64,000 bases of DNA from Streptomyces sp. NBC_00358. GTDB lineage: Bacteria > Actinomycetota > Actinomycetes > Streptomycetales > Streptomycetaceae. Positions within the stretch are counted from its first letter, which is position 1, and every line of letters begins with the position of its first letter. Below, one piece after another: positions 41,189 to 50,110 of the stretch. The DNA is taken from NCBI RefSeq assembly GCF_036099295.1, contig NZ_CP107976.1, positions 868,001 to 932,000 of the forward strand. Reading direction: 5' to 3'. The notes beneath the pieces are model-generated. The model was not told where the DNA came from. It searched no databases and saw only the letters and a program-made list of their open reading frames with translations. A program made the position numbers and the translations under genes.

Positions 41189-43234
41189 TCAGGCCGGGCA
41201 GTCCGACAGCGCGCCGACCGTACCCCAGCGGATCATCAGGTAGCCGGAGCCGCCCCTCACCGCCACGGCGTAGCGGGAGTACGGCCATACGTCGCCCGCG
41301 CCGTCCCGCTGCCTGACCAGGGCCCGGCACGCCTCGCCCGCCGCCATCTCCGCCCAGGTCGCGGTCTGCCCCTGGTTCCAGGTGGCGTAGTCCGACCACA
41401 CATACAGGGCCGAACCACCAGGGTCGAAGCCCATCTTGAGTTCCGCGTTGCCGAGCCGGCCGGCGGTGCCGAGTTCCTTGCGCATCTCGTTCGTCCGCTC
41501 GACGACCTTCCTCGTCGCGCCGTCCGCGACCTTGATCTCGTCGCTGTCGGTACTGGGGATCATGGCCTGGCCGAGCCCGTCCTCGCCCGGCGCCCAGCCC
41601 GCCCCCGTGTCGAAGGGCAGCCCCGTGCCGTCGTCGGCGGCCGACGCGCACGACGCGTCGCTGCGGAAGTCGTCGTTCCATGTCACCTGTGGGGCGCGGC
41701 CCGCGGCCTCCTTCACCATGACGTACGTGCGGTAGGGCAGGGCCGGGTACAGGCCCAGTACGACATCCCTCAGGGTCCGGCACATCGAACCGGCGACCTC
41801 CGTCTCCGCGAACAGCGTTCCCTGCTCGTCGGAGGACAGCCGGTACGAGAGGTAGACCTCGCCGCGCGCTGCCTGGAACCTCACGGCCGTAGGGACGAAG
41901 TCGACGCCGTCGCCCAGTTCCTGGACGAGAACTCCCTGGTCGTGCAGGACGGCGCGCGCCACGTCGTGCTCGCCCTCTCCCTGTGCCGTCCGTGCGCCGG
42001 CCCAGCTCTCCGAGCTCGCCGTGCCGCCGGTCGCGGTCCGCTGCCCCTTCGCCGCCTCGCTCGCCGCCGTGCTCGCCCGCGGGCTCGCCGTGGACGGCCG
42101 CAGGCTCGCCGTGGACGGCCGCGGGGACCGGGGCGAGGAGGAAGCGGGAGCGGTGACCGCGGTAGGGGCTCCGTGACGGCCGCCCTCCGTGCCGCCGCCC
42201 GGCATCAGGGCCACCACTCCGCCGACCAGGCCTCCGAGGACCGCGGCCGTGACGACGACCAGGCCCGCCCAGGGGCGTCGCGGTCGTCGCGCGGGCTCGG
42301 GCCACACCGGATGGTCTCCCTGGGGGATGTCCCAGACGGTGGTGACCATGTCCTCGGCGCGCGTGAACAGGGTGTCGGCGCGCATCACTTGGGTGACCTG
42401 GCCCGCCAGGAGTTCGAAGCACTCCTCGGCCGCGTCGGCGGCCGGGGGACGGCTCGCGGGTTCCTTGGCGAGCGCGCTCCGCACGATCTCGCGCAGGGGG
42501 CCCGGGACGCCGTCCAGATCGGGATCACCCGACAGTACGCGGAAGGCGACCACGTCGGGCGCGCCGGTCCCGAAGGGCGTTCTGCCGGTGGCCGCGTAGG
42601 CCACGAGCGCTCCCCAGGCGAACATGTCGCCCTCCGGGCCGGTGGCCCCCGTGCGGTACTGCTCGGGGCTGATCCAGCCCGGGGTGCCGGTCGTGACGCC
42701 GGTCCGGGTGACGCTGGTGCCGTCAGCGGCGTGCGCGATCCCGAAGTCAAGGACGCGGGGGCCGGAGGTCGTGAGGATGACGTTCTGCGGCTTCACGTCC
42801 CGGTGCACCACACCGGCGGCGTGGACGGCGGCCAGCGCCTGCGCGGTGGCGGCCGCGAACGCGTACAGACTCGCTCCGGTGAGCCGTCCGTGGGCGAGCA
42901 CCTGCTGGTTCAACGTGGGACCGTCGACGTACTCGGTCGCCAGCCAGGGGTTCTCCGCGTTCGCGTCGGCTGCGAGCAGGGGGATCACGTACGGGCCGGT
43001 GACCCGCGAGGACAATTCCGCCTCGCGCCTGAAACGCGCCCTGAATTCGGGCTCTTGAGCCTGCGCGGGATGAATCACCTTCACCGCCACGCGCGTTCCG
43101 TCGGGGGTTGTTCCGGCATGGACGGTACCCATGCCTCCGGCACCGAGACGACCGATGATCCGGTACGGACCTATGCGGGAGGGATCGCCGGCACGAGCCG
43201 GCTGGACTCTTCCGGAGGATCCGGCTTCGCTCAC
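41189..43234 (-). CDS. Membrane Ser/Thr protein kinase
   Basis: A 681-residue Hanks-type kinase: glycine loop GAGGMG (31-36), Lys52 in VAVKVI, catalytic Asp146 in HRDVKPQN and DFG Asp163. A membrane helix spans about 325-347, followed by a Ser/Thr/Pro/Ala linker and an extracytoplasmic sensor of about 270 residues with four cysteines and no recognised fold. It may sense envelope state; its targets are unknown. ATG or upstream starts are possible; the N-terminus begins 21 residues before the kinase fold. It is divergent from the FUSC gene (43797). Confidence 0.9.
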   Translation of the reverse strand: MSEAGSSGRVQPARAGDPSRIGPYRIIGRLGAGGMGTVHAGTTPDGTRVAVKVIHPAQAQEPEFRARFRREAELSSRVTGPYVIPLLAADANAENPWLATEYVDGPTLNQQVLAHGRLTGASLYAFAAATAQALAAVHAAGVVHRDVKPQNVILTTSGPRVLDFGIAHAADGTSVTRTGVTTGTPGWISPEQYRTGATGPEGDMFAWGALVAYAATGRTPFGTGAPDVVAFRVLSGDPDLDGVPGPLREIVRSALAKEPASRPPAADAAEECFELLAGQVTQVMRADTLFTRAEDMVTTVWDIPQGDHPVWPEPARRPRRPWAGLVVVTAAVLGGLVGGVVALMPGGGTEGGRHGAPTAVTAPASSSPRSPRPSTASLRPSTASPRASTAASEAAKGQRTATGGTASSESWAGARTAQGEGEHDVARAVLHDQGVLVQELGDGVDFVPTAVRFQAARGEVYLSYRLSSDEQGTLFAETEVAGSMCRTLRDVVLGLYPALPYRTYVMVKEAAGRAPQVTWNDDFRSDASCASAADDGTGLPFDTGAGWAPGEDGLGQAMIPSTDSDEIKVADGATRKVVERTNEMRKELGTAGRLGNAELKMGFDPGGSALYVWSDYATWNQGQTATWAEMAAGEACRALVRQRDGAGDVWPYSRYAVAVRGGSGYLMIRWGTVGALSDCPA

Positions 43235-43796
43235 TGATGGTTCCTTCGTGCGGGACTGAACGTTGAGCAGGCGCAGATGTGACAGGTGTTCGGGGGATCG
43301 GGTCCGGATCCCAGCAGGCTGCCCCAGCAGGCCTTTTGGGCGAGTTCCCGTCCGGATGTTATGCCCTGACCCGCCTCCTGGATAGGGAAACCCCGATCAC
43401 GGAGTGTGCTCCCGCGGGCCGGGTGACCAGGCGCTCGCGGACCGTGTCGAGGACTCCGCCACGACGTCTCCGTTCCCGGCTTCGAGCCGTACAACGGCCT
43501 TACCGCGACGGCCTGTACGGCCTCCGTCCGCGGCGCGCTCCCGGCCGGGCCGGGGAGGGTGGACCCGGACGCGCCCGACGCCGGACCGGGCCGGCTGGGA
43601 CGGGACGGGCCGGGCCGGCGGACGCCGAAGGGCGGGAGAGGCGCGTTGCGCCCGACCAACGGGTGGGTGTGCCGGCCCCCGGGCCCGGCGGTCACGGGCG
43701 GCGCCCGCGGGAGTCGTGCTGCCCGTGCCCCGGTCCGGACCGACAATGGACGTACGGCGGGGACGGGCCCGGGGAGGCGCCGGGGAAGGAACGTCC
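43235..43796. other. Divergent intergenic region
   Basis: 562 bp between divergent kinase and FUSC genes. It should hold both promoters. It is extremely GC-rich, open in several frames, but no frame shows a recognisable protein and no clear operator stands out. Confidence 0.45.
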
Positions 43797-46007
43797 ATGC
43801 CGAAGCGGCCCCCCTCCCCCGGTCGCGCACGGGCCGTTCGGCAGTCCGCGCGTGTCACGGTCGCGTCGGCCTCGGGCTTCTACTGGGCCCTGTACGGGCT
43901 GGACCGGCCCGTCGTCGCGGTCTACGCCCTCTTCGCGCCCATCGCGCTCGGCGTCCTCTCGCCGCTTCCCGGCGGCGGCCGGACCCGGGCACGTACGGTC
44001 CTGTCCGTGCTGCCCGTCGCCCTGGCCCTGACGGCGCTGGGCACCGCCCTCGCCGTGACGACCGCCTCCGCGGTGGCGGGAATGCTGGTCATCGGCTTCA
44101 CCGTCTGCTTCGCCGCCGCCTACGGTCCGGCCGCGGCGGGTACGGTCCCGGGCCTGCTGCTCTTCTACGTGCTCGCGTGCTTCCCGCCGTACGAGCCGGA
44201 CACCCTGCCGCAGCGGCTGAGCGGCCTGCTCGTGGGTGTGGCCCTGCTGGTCCTGTGCGAGCTGCTGCTCCTGCCCGCCCCCGCCGTCCAGCCGTACCGT
44301 GCGCGGATCGCCGCCGCGCTGGATCTCGCGGCCGCTTCGGCGCTCGGGGCCGCGCAGGGTCACCGTCACGGTCCCGAGGAGGCCCGGCGGCTGCGCGAGG
44401 AGGGACTGTCCCTGCGCCTGTCGCGGGCGCCGCCGGCTTCCCGCCCGACCGGGGCGGGCCGCACCGACCGTGGACTGGCGCAGGCCGGGGCCGCGACACG
44501 GCGCGTCCTGGACCAGCTGGCCCGGACGGCCGAGCGGCCGGATTCCGCGCCGGTCGGCGATCCGCCCTCCGAGGCACTGCTGCGCGGTGTAGCGGCCGGA
44601 TGCGCCGCGACGGCCGGCGCTCTGCGCGGTGCGCGCGCCGTTCCGGGACCGGAGGCCCTGGAGGAGATGGTCGCCGACTTCGTCGCCGTCCGCGGACGTC
44701 CGCCGGGTACGGGGGGAGGCGCCGACACGAAGGCCTCGCGGCGGCTGCTGGAACGCCGGTCCGACCTGCTGGTGACGGCGGCCTCGGCGCTGACCGTCCA
44801 GGCCGCGGTGGCCGTGGCCGTCGGTGGGCGCCGCGACTCCGCGGGACTGCCGCCCGAACAGTTCTGGTACGCGCAGCCGTCGACGGCGCGGCTCCTGACC
44901 CTGCGGCTGACCGGCAACCTCACGTTGCGGTCGGTCCTGTTCCAGAACGCCGTGCGAACGGCCCTGGGGCTCGGCGCGGCCCGTCTGGTGGCCGGAGTCC
45001 TGGACCTCTCGCACGGTTTCTGGGTCCTGCTGGCCGTGCTGACACTGGGGCGCACGACCGCGGGAGCGACCTGGTCCACGGTGCGCTCGGCGGCGGTCGG
45101 AACACTGGTGGGCGCGCTGGCCGCCGGGGTGCTGATCTTCGAGGCGGGCGGCACCGTCGACGTGTACGCCGTCATGCTGGTGCCGGCGATGTTCGTGGCC
45201 TTCTCGGTCGGGCCGATCGCGGGACCGGCCTGGGCGCAGGGGTTGTTCACGCTGGTCGTCGCGGCCGCCTTCAGCCAGCTCGCTCCGGCCGACTGGCGGC
45301 TGGCGGAGACACGGCTCCTCGACGTCCTGGCGGGCTGTGTGATCGGGCTGGTGTGCGGTGTGCTCGCCTGGCCCGCCGGAGCCCGCGGCGAGGTGCGGCG
45401 CAGTGTGGCGGAGCTGTTGCGCGCGGTGGCTCCCCTGGTGCAGGGGACCGTTCTCGCCACGGTCGGGGCGCCGGGCGCCTCGGGCGCGGCCGGCGATCCC
45501 GGGCCCCGGGGCGACACGGCCGAGGAGGCGATGCGGCTGACCCGGCACAGGCTCCGTATCGCGGAGGGCGCCTACGCGCAGTACCGGACGGAGGGCGGCA
45601 TCGATTCCGTCGACGGCGGACCCGACTGGCATCTGGCGCTCAACTGCGCCTCCCACGCGGTGGTCGGCTCCCATTGGCTGCCCCGGCAGGTGTACGGTCC
45701 CGCGCCGCCCGCGGCGGTCCGGTGGGCGCGGGAGTCCGTCGGGCAACTGGCCACGGCCATGGACCGGGCGGCGGCGTTCCCGCCCGGGGGCGTGGACGCG
45801 CGGCCCGTGCCCCTTCCGTCCGAGATCGTCTCCGCGGCACCGGCCCCCGTACTGCCCGCGCTGGTCGACATCGACAGTTGGCTGCAGACTCTCGCGGCGG
45901 AGCTGACGGCGGTCGGCGGGAGCGTTCCGTCCGGGCCCGCGCCCGTCCGCGACCGTGGAACCGAACCGGCCGCCGCCCGCGAGGGACCGGCCGGTACCGG
46001 CCGGTGA
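43797..46007 (+). CDS. FUSC family (aromatic acid exporter-like) membrane protein
   Basis: A 736-residue membrane protein with two hydrophobic blocks (residues about 15-150 and 380-520), each with about five or six helices, and soluble segments in between and at the end. This two-block layout matches the FUSC superfamily (fusaric-acid resistance, aromatic acid exporters AaeB-like). Family members export organic or aromatic acids. GGGGAAGGA precedes ATG 43797. The soluble parts carry Ala/Gly/Pro-rich sequence. No matching MFP-type partner is adjacent. Confidence 0.82.
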   Translation: MPKRPPSPGRARAVRQSARVTVASASGFYWALYGLDRPVVAVYALFAPIALGVLSPLPGGGRTRARTVLSVLPVALALTALGTALAVTTASAVAGMLVIGFTVCFAAAYGPAAAGTVPGLLLFYVLACFPPYEPDTLPQRLSGLLVGVALLVLCELLLLPAPAVQPYRARIAAALDLAAASALGAAQGHRHGPEEARRLREEGLSLRLSRAPPASRPTGAGRTDRGLAQAGAATRRVLDQLARTAERPDSAPVGDPPSEALLRGVAAGCAATAGALRGARAVPGPEALEEMVADFVAVRGRPPGTGGGADTKASRRLLERRSDLLVTAASALTVQAAVAVAVGGRRDSAGLPPEQFWYAQPSTARLLTLRLTGNLTLRSVLFQNAVRTALGLGAARLVAGVLDLSHGFWVLLAVLTLGRTTAGATWSTVRSAAVGTLVGALAAGVLIFEAGGTVDVYAVMLVPAMFVAFSVGPIAGPAWAQGLFTLVVAAAFSQLAPADWRLAETRLLDVLAGCVIGLVCGVLAWPAGARGEVRRSVAELLRAVAPLVQGTVLATVGAPGASGAAGDPGPRGDTAEEAMRLTRHRLRIAEGAYAQYRTEGGIDSVDGGPDWHLALNCASHAVVGSHWLPRQVYGPAPPAAVRWARESVGQLATAMDRAAAFPPGGVDARPVPLPSEIVSAAPAPVLPALVDIDSWLQTLAAELTAVGGSVPSGPAPVRDRGTEPAAAREGPAGTGR
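45986..46005. terminator. Possible hairpin at the FUSC gene end
   Basis: ACCGGCCGGT repeated head to tail, giving a self-complementary 20-mer that overlaps the stop codon region of the FUSC gene (stop 46005-46007). It could pair as a short hairpin and stop transcription into the convergent gene. Confidence 0.35.
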
Positions 46008-46025
46008 ACCGGGGCGGCGTCTCTC

Positions 46026-46580
46026 TCAGGGCTCGCGTCCGATGAACGCGAGCAGGCGCGTCTGGACGTCGGCGGTCTCGGGAACGTCGACCCGGGGACC
46101 GTACTGCCCGCTCGCGCGCAGCAGGTCGTCGAGCGGCAGCATCCCGTCGAGCAACCGGGCGCACCTGCCGGGGTCGAGGCGTTCGTCCTGGCCGCTGGCC
46201 CGCGCCAGGTCCCAGGTGTGCATGAAGACGTCGGCGGTGTAGAAGCGGTCGACCGCCTCGTCCAGCGGTACCTCCCCGATGTGCGGGTTCGCCAACGTCC
46301 GGTGCGCCGTGGCCGGATCGTCGAGGAGTGCCTGCACCGCTTCGCTGTGCACCGTCCAGGCCTTCACCGGGTCCTCGTCCACCGACGGTCCTCGGGGGAG
46401 TTCGATTCCGGCGCCGCCCTTCAGGAAGTCCGGGAACCACTCGACGAGGTGGCGCACCACGTCCCGGGCGGCCCAGCCCTCGACCGGCGCGGGGTCGTCC
46501 CACGCCCCGGGACGGACTCCGCGCACGCGGTCCGTGAAGGTCCCGGCGACGGTGCGGTACTCGTCGGCTGCGCTCGTCAT
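46026..46580 (-). CDS. TIGR03086/DinB-like metal-binding protein
   Basis: A 184-residue helix-bundle protein of the mycothiol-dependent maleylpyruvate isomerase N-terminal superfamily (DinB-like). The likely metal ligands are a His in VVRHLVEW and His/Asp residues in VFMHTWDLARASG. In actinobacteria such proteins may act as mycothiol-dependent enzymes, or as stress-linked proteins of unknown activity. ATG 46580 lies 4 nt after the SRPBCC stop, with GGAAGG upstream. It is the third gene of the ArsR-SRPBCC operon. Confidence 0.82.
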   Translation of the reverse strand: MTSAADEYRTVAGTFTDRVRGVRPGAWDDPAPVEGWAARDVVRHLVEWFPDFLKGGAGIELPRGPSVDEDPVKAWTVHSEAVQALLDDPATAHRTLANPHIGEVPLDEAVDRFYTADVFMHTWDLARASGQDERLDPGRCARLLDGMLPLDDLLRASGQYGPRVDVPETADVQTRLLAFIGREP

Positions 46581-46584
46581 GGTC

Positions 46585-47118
46585 TCAAGCCTTCCGTCTC
46601 GGTCCGTCATCCCGTGTTCCCGCCCGGCGGTCGCCGAGCAGTTCGTCGAGGCGCTCGTGGCCTTCGCGGAGGCCACGCCGCATACCGCTTCTGATCATCG
46701 CGTCGCGGGCCTCCACGGACTCCATGAGGGAGGTGGTGGTGATCCGGGTGCGGCCGCCGAGGTCCTCGAAGAGCGTGGTCTCCAGACTGACGCGGTCCGG
46801 GAAGCCGTCGTACGCGAACGTCTGGACGATGCGCTCGTCGCGACGCACCTCGTGGAACACCCCGTGGAAGCCGTACTCCGTCCCGTCGTCCTCGCGATGC
46901 GTGTAGCCGTACGAGCCGCCGGTGCGCGCCTCGTACCTGTCGATCCGCATGGTGAGCCGGCGCGGGCCGAGCCACTGGACGACGAGATCGGGATCGGTGT
47001 ACGCCCTGAACACCCGTTCCGGAGCGGCGTCGAACTCCCGGGTGACGATGATGACGGGCAGCGCCGGGTCGGCCACGATCCTCGTCTCCCGGCGCCCGTT
47101 CGCGTTCACGGTGGTCAC
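46585..47118 (-). CDS. SRPBCC (AHSA1-type) family protein
   Basis: A 177-residue START-like protein: strand TREFDAAPERVFRAYTDPDLVVQWL, the characteristic W/G pattern in WLGPRRLTM, GGSYGYTH, then FAYDGFPDRVSLETTLFED and the C-terminal helix. Genes of this type next to ArsR repressors are a common actinobacterial pair, sometimes involved in ligand binding. GTG 47118 overlaps the ArsR stop by 4 nt (GTGA), so translation is coupled. The downstream TIGR03086 gene follows closely. Confidence 0.87.
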   Translation of the reverse strand: MTTVNANGRRETRIVADPALPVIIVTREFDAAPERVFRAYTDPDLVVQWLGPRRLTMRIDRYEARTGGSYGYTHREDDGTEYGFHGVFHEVRRDERIVQTFAYDGFPDRVSLETTLFEDLGGRTRITTTSLMESVEARDAMIRSGMRRGLREGHERLDELLGDRRAGTRDDGPRRKA

Positions 47119-47477
47119 GATGCCGCCTTCTTGGTCGTGGCGCCCTTCACCGGCTGTTCCTCCATCCCGTCGAGGACGGCGTCGAGGCGACGGAACCGGT
47201 CCTCCGCCTCGCGGCGGTAGCGTTCGATCCATCGCGTCATCAGGTCGAGGACCTCGCCTTCGAGATGGCAGGGCCGCCTCTGAGCGTCCCGGCTGCGACT
47301 GACCAGACCGGCGTCCTCCAGCACCCTGATGTGCTTGGAGACGGCCTGCACGGTCACGTCGTAAGGCTCGGCCAGTTCGTTGACCGTGGCGTCCCCCGTG
47401 GCCAGCCTCGCCACGATGTCGCGCCGGGTCGGGTCGGCCAGCGCCGAGAACACCCGGGACAGCCGCTCGTCGGCCAC
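47115..47477 (-). CDS. ArsR family transcriptional regulator
   Basis: A 120-residue winged-helix repressor: MADERLSRVFSALADPTRRDIVARL, then VNELAEPYDVTVQAVSKHIRVLEDAGLV (recognition helix VQAVSKHI). The start is GTG 47477. There is no typical metal Cys ligand set, so it probably responds to something other than arsenite. The two palindromic boxes upstream (47491-47553) are very likely its binding sites and suggest autoregulation of the ArsR-SRPBCC-TIGR03086 operon. Confidence 0.9.
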   Translation of the reverse strand: MADERLSRVFSALADPTRRDIVARLATGDATVNELAEPYDVTVQAVSKHIRVLEDAGLVSRSRDAQRRPCHLEGEVLDLMTRWIERYRREAEDRFRRLDAVLDGMEEQPVKGATTKKAAS

Positions 47478-47490
47478 CGCTCACCTCACG

Positions 47491-47553
47491 TATTCAACCA
47501 ATCAGTTGAATAACCGTACGACCGGACCCGGCCCTTGTCAACCAACCGGTTGA
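47491..47553. promoter_or_regulatory. Two ArsR-type operator palindromes
   Basis: TATTCAAC-6-GTTGAATA (47491-47512, perfect 8-bp arms) and TCAACC-4-GGTTGA (47538-47553, perfect 6-bp arms). Consensus TCAACCAAyCrGTTGAA is shared by both. They lie just upstream of the ArsR gene. Confidence 0.75.
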
Positions 47554-47598
47554 ACAACGACCCGGAGACCGGCTCCTCCCGGTGAGGGCACTCGCGGG

Positions 47599-48099
47599 TC
47601 AGCCCTTCGGGGGCGCCTGCTCGACCACGGTGAACACGGCGGGCCCGACCGCGAGGGTCCCGTCGCTGAGCGGCCGGCAGCGGACTCCCCCGCAACCGCG
47701 CAACGCCCGTTGCGCGCCGGGCCCGAGCGTCGTGTCCATCCACGCGCAGGGCCTGGCCGCACGGCGTACGGCCAGCAGGACGGGCCCGGTCCCGCAGTCC
47801 AGGGAGACGGTCGCGCCGACCCACGCGTCGATGTCCACGCCGCGCAGCAGGACGTTGCGCCGGGTCAGCCGGAGGTCGGCCGCCTCGGCGGGCCCCTGCG
47901 GAAAGCTCTCGGCGGCCATGAGGGTGATCGAGGCGTCGCGATGGGCCGGACGGTTGAAGTACCGGTCGCCGACGATCCCGAGTCCGGCGCGCACCCGGGC
48001 CGTCGTCACCAGTTCCGCGTCGGGCAGAGCCGGCACCCCGTCACCCGGACGCCCCTCGAAGCGGTGCACGGCCGAGACCAGCAACTGAACGACTTCCAC
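47599..48099 (-). CDS. MOSC domain protein
   Basis: A 166-residue single MOSC domain protein: VEVVQLLVSAVHRFEGRPG, then the family core GIVGDRYFNRPAH, and the C-terminal WMDTTLGPGAQRALRGCGG with the expected conserved Cys near the end. MOSC proteins relate to molybdenum-cofactor sulfurase C-termini and are thought to bind sulfur or metal. The start GTG 48099 is chosen because GAGG lies 8 nt upstream; alternative GTG 48108 is in frame. It stands alone beside the ArsR operon. Confidence 0.82.
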   Translation of the reverse strand: MEVVQLLVSAVHRFEGRPGDGVPALPDAELVTTARVRAGLGIVGDRYFNRPAHRDASITLMAAESFPQGPAEAADLRLTRRNVLLRGVDIDAWVGATVSLDCGTGPVLLAVRRAARPCAWMDTTLGPGAQRALRGCGGVRCRPLSDGTLAVGPAVFTVVEQAPPKG

Positions 48100-48273
48100 A
48101 GGCTGCACCTCATCAAGCCTAAGGCCGCCCCCGACGGACGATCCGCGGCGCGGGGCGGAGGGCGGCGGCGGAGGACACCGATGGGGCGCGCGCCCGGCAT
48201 CCCGCTGACACGGGGACGCCTCGCGTGACAGGGTCGGCGGTGATCGAAGACAACAGCGGCAAAGGGGGCTTCC

Positions 48274-48849
48274 GTGGACACGCGAACGTGGGACACGCTG
48301 GTCGGCTCGATGAAAAGCGCCTACGTCAACGGAGTGGGCGAGGGCGCGGCACCCCGGCCGGTCATCATGCCGCTGGTGCGGGGCGAACTGGTCGGGCTGG
48401 TCTGGGTCCGCCCGACCGAGCCCGGCGCGGACTCGCTCACCGGGATCGCGGCGCTGTCGAACATCGCCGCCGCGGCCTGCGCGGACGAGGTCGTCCTCGC
48501 CTGGGAGACCCATGAGGTCGCCACCGCCTGCCGGTTGCCCGCCCTCGGCCCCGCCCCCTGTCTGAACATGGTCCACGCCACCCCGGACGGGCATGTGCTG
48601 CACCAGTTCCCCTACACCGAGACACCACCCCCGTCCGGCGCCCCGGAGGACACGGTCACACCACCTCTCGACTGGCAGCGGGCCCCCGCGCCCCAGCCGG
48701 GCGGCGAACTTCCACCGCCCGTTCAGGCCGCCGTCGACTACGCCTTCACCCCCATGGACCTGGACCATCCCAATCCCTTCGGTGTCACGGTCGTCCTGAT
48801 GGAGGAGGACGGCTACACCGTGCGCCTGAGCGACGGCTTCGAGCACTGA
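48274..48849 (+). CDS. Unrecognised protein
   Basis: A 191-residue protein with no family I can name. It starts with GTG 48274 and GGGGG upstream. Features: an alpha/beta first half (LVGLVWVRPTEPGADSLTG, EVVLAWETHEVATAC), a Pro-rich centre with about one proline in four (ETPPPSGAPEDTVTPPLDW), and a C-terminal DHPNPFGVTVVLMEEDGY segment. Codon use looks normal for the window. It may be a small conserved Streptomyces protein. Neighbours give no lead. Confidence 0.6.
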   Translation: MDTRTWDTLVGSMKSAYVNGVGEGAAPRPVIMPLVRGELVGLVWVRPTEPGADSLTGIAALSNIAAAACADEVVLAWETHEVATACRLPALGPAPCLNMVHATPDGHVLHQFPYTETPPPSGAPEDTVTPPLDWQRAPAPQPGGELPPPVQAAVDYAFTPMDLDHPNPFGVTVVLMEEDGYTVRLSDGFEH

Positions 48850-48969
48850 TCGCGGCCGCCCATGGGCCCGCGTGACGCGCAGGCCGGGCTCCCGGCGCCT
48901 AGGCTGAGCTTGCGCGGCGGGCCCGCGCGCCCTCAGCGGGCGATCCGTGATCGCAGCACAGGAGGAACC

Positions 48970-49416
48970 GTGTCCGGTCAGTTCGAGGCGACAACCGAGA
49001 TCAACCGCCCCATCGAGGAGGTCTTCGCCTTCCTCGCCGCCGGCACGAACGACCCCGAGTTCAGCCCCAGGGTGCAGGCGATCACGAAGAAGCCCGAGGG
49101 ACCGACCGCGGTGGGCACGGTCTTCACCAGCACGGTCAAGGACGCGGGCATGAAGACGGGCCGCGAGTTCCGGATCACCGAGTTCGAGGCGCCCCGCCGG
49201 ATCCGCTGGGCGGAGGTCTCGAAGAACGCCGTCATGGCGAAAGAGGGCGGCTACGACCTGGAGTCCACCGGCGCCCGCACGACCCGCGTGCGGATCTACA
49301 ACGTCCTTGAGGGCCACGGCATCGGAAAGCTGCTGGTGAGCTTCGCGCTGGGCGCGGCGCGCAAGGACGCGGACGCCTTCGGCCGACGGATCAAGGCGGC
49401 CGTCGAGGCCTCCTGA
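48970..49416 (+). CDS. SRPBCC family (polyketide cyclase-like) protein
   Basis: A 148-residue protein: SGQFEATTEINRPIEEVFAFLA, the conserved strand-turn-W segment in RIRWAEVSKN and the C-terminal helix RRIKAAVEAS. This is the polyketide cyclase/dehydrase type of the superfamily, often of unknown role. GGAGGA precedes GTG 48970. It ends just ahead of the desaturase remnant, and the two frames run in the same direction. Confidence 0.85.
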   Translation: MSGQFEATTEINRPIEEVFAFLAAGTNDPEFSPRVQAITKKPEGPTAVGTVFTSTVKDAGMKTGREFRITEFEAPRRIRWAEVSKNAVMAKEGGYDLESTGARTTRVRIYNVLEGHGIGKLLVSFALGAARKDADAFGRRIKAAVEAS

Positions 49417-49429
49417 AGGGCCCGGTCCC

Positions 49430-49876
49430 GGCAGCACCGATCGCGACACCCGGGCCGTCTCCCGAGCCTTCCCGGTGCTGTGCGTCCTCACCCTCGCCCT
49501 GCCGTTCGGGCTGGGCTGGGCGATCGGCGGCACCTGGGTGTACGGCGTAACGGCCCTTCTGTGGGCGGGACTTGTCCGCATCGCACTCCTCCATCACGTG
49601 ACCTGGAGCGTCAACTCGCTGTGCCATCTGATCGGCGAGCGTCCGTTCCACACCAGGCGCCACGACAGGGCCACCAACCTCTGGCCGCTGGCCCTCCTGT
49701 CGTTCGGCGAGAGCTGGCACAACCTCCACCACGCCGACCCCACCTGCGCCCGCCATGGTGTGGACCGCGGCCAGATCGACCCGTCGGCCGCCGTCATCCG
49801 CGTCCTCGAACGTCTCGGCTGGGTGTCCGAGGTGCGCTGGCCGAATCCGGAGCGGGTCGCGGCCCGCCGCGTCTGA
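49430..49876 (+). pseudogene. Fatty acid desaturase, C-terminal remnant
   Basis: About 148 codons resemble the C-terminal half of acyl-CoA desaturases: LLHHVTWSVNSLCH and FGESWHNLHH carry histidine boxes 2 and 3, but box 1 (HRxFxH) and the first half are missing. The homologous sequence starts about 14 bp after the SRPBCC stop codon. The nearest start (GTG 49475) would give a non-functional fragment. It is probably a decayed gene. Confidence 0.8.
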
Positions 49877-50026
49877 GACCGGCAGCCCTCCGGGCAAACC
49901 CCACCCGTCACACCCGCATCGGCCACGGCGATTCGGCCACCGGCCCGCGGACGCCGGGCCCCGTATCGCGGAAGACCGTGTCGGGCCTCCCCGTCGCGCA
50001 CGGAATCCGATGCGGCCGAAATACGT

Positions 50027-50110
50027 GTGTTCGATATCGCGGGAGTCGTCGTTGAGTCCTCTGCAGTCGTCTTCATCCCCATCGAATCGCGCAGGGAGAC
50101 GAGCAGTTGA
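50027..50110 (+). CDS. Possible 27-residue peptide coupled to ABC exporter
   Basis: A short frame (GTG 50027, TGA 50108-50110) whose stop overlaps the exporter's TTG start (TTGA). The peptide contains a hydrophobic core (VVVESSAVVFIPIE) and a charged tail. There is no Shine-Dalgarno. It could be a coupled leader, a small exported peptide, or chance. Confidence 0.3.
   Translation: MFDIAGVVVESSAVVFIPIESRRETSS

Noticed and set aside
40136..43237. A 1033-codon + strand frame over the MerR-clamp and kinase genes.
   Set aside because: Antisense open frame caused by high third-position GC; it crosses two well-supported genes and has no domain.
43692..45746. A 684-codon minus-strand frame under the FUSC gene.
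   Set aside because: Gln/Arg/Gly-rich shadow composition and no domain; the + strand encodes a membrane protein.
47599..49581. A 660-codon minus frame extending the MOSC protein.
   Set aside because: It runs opposite to two supported + strand genes; only the last 166 codons look like MOSC.
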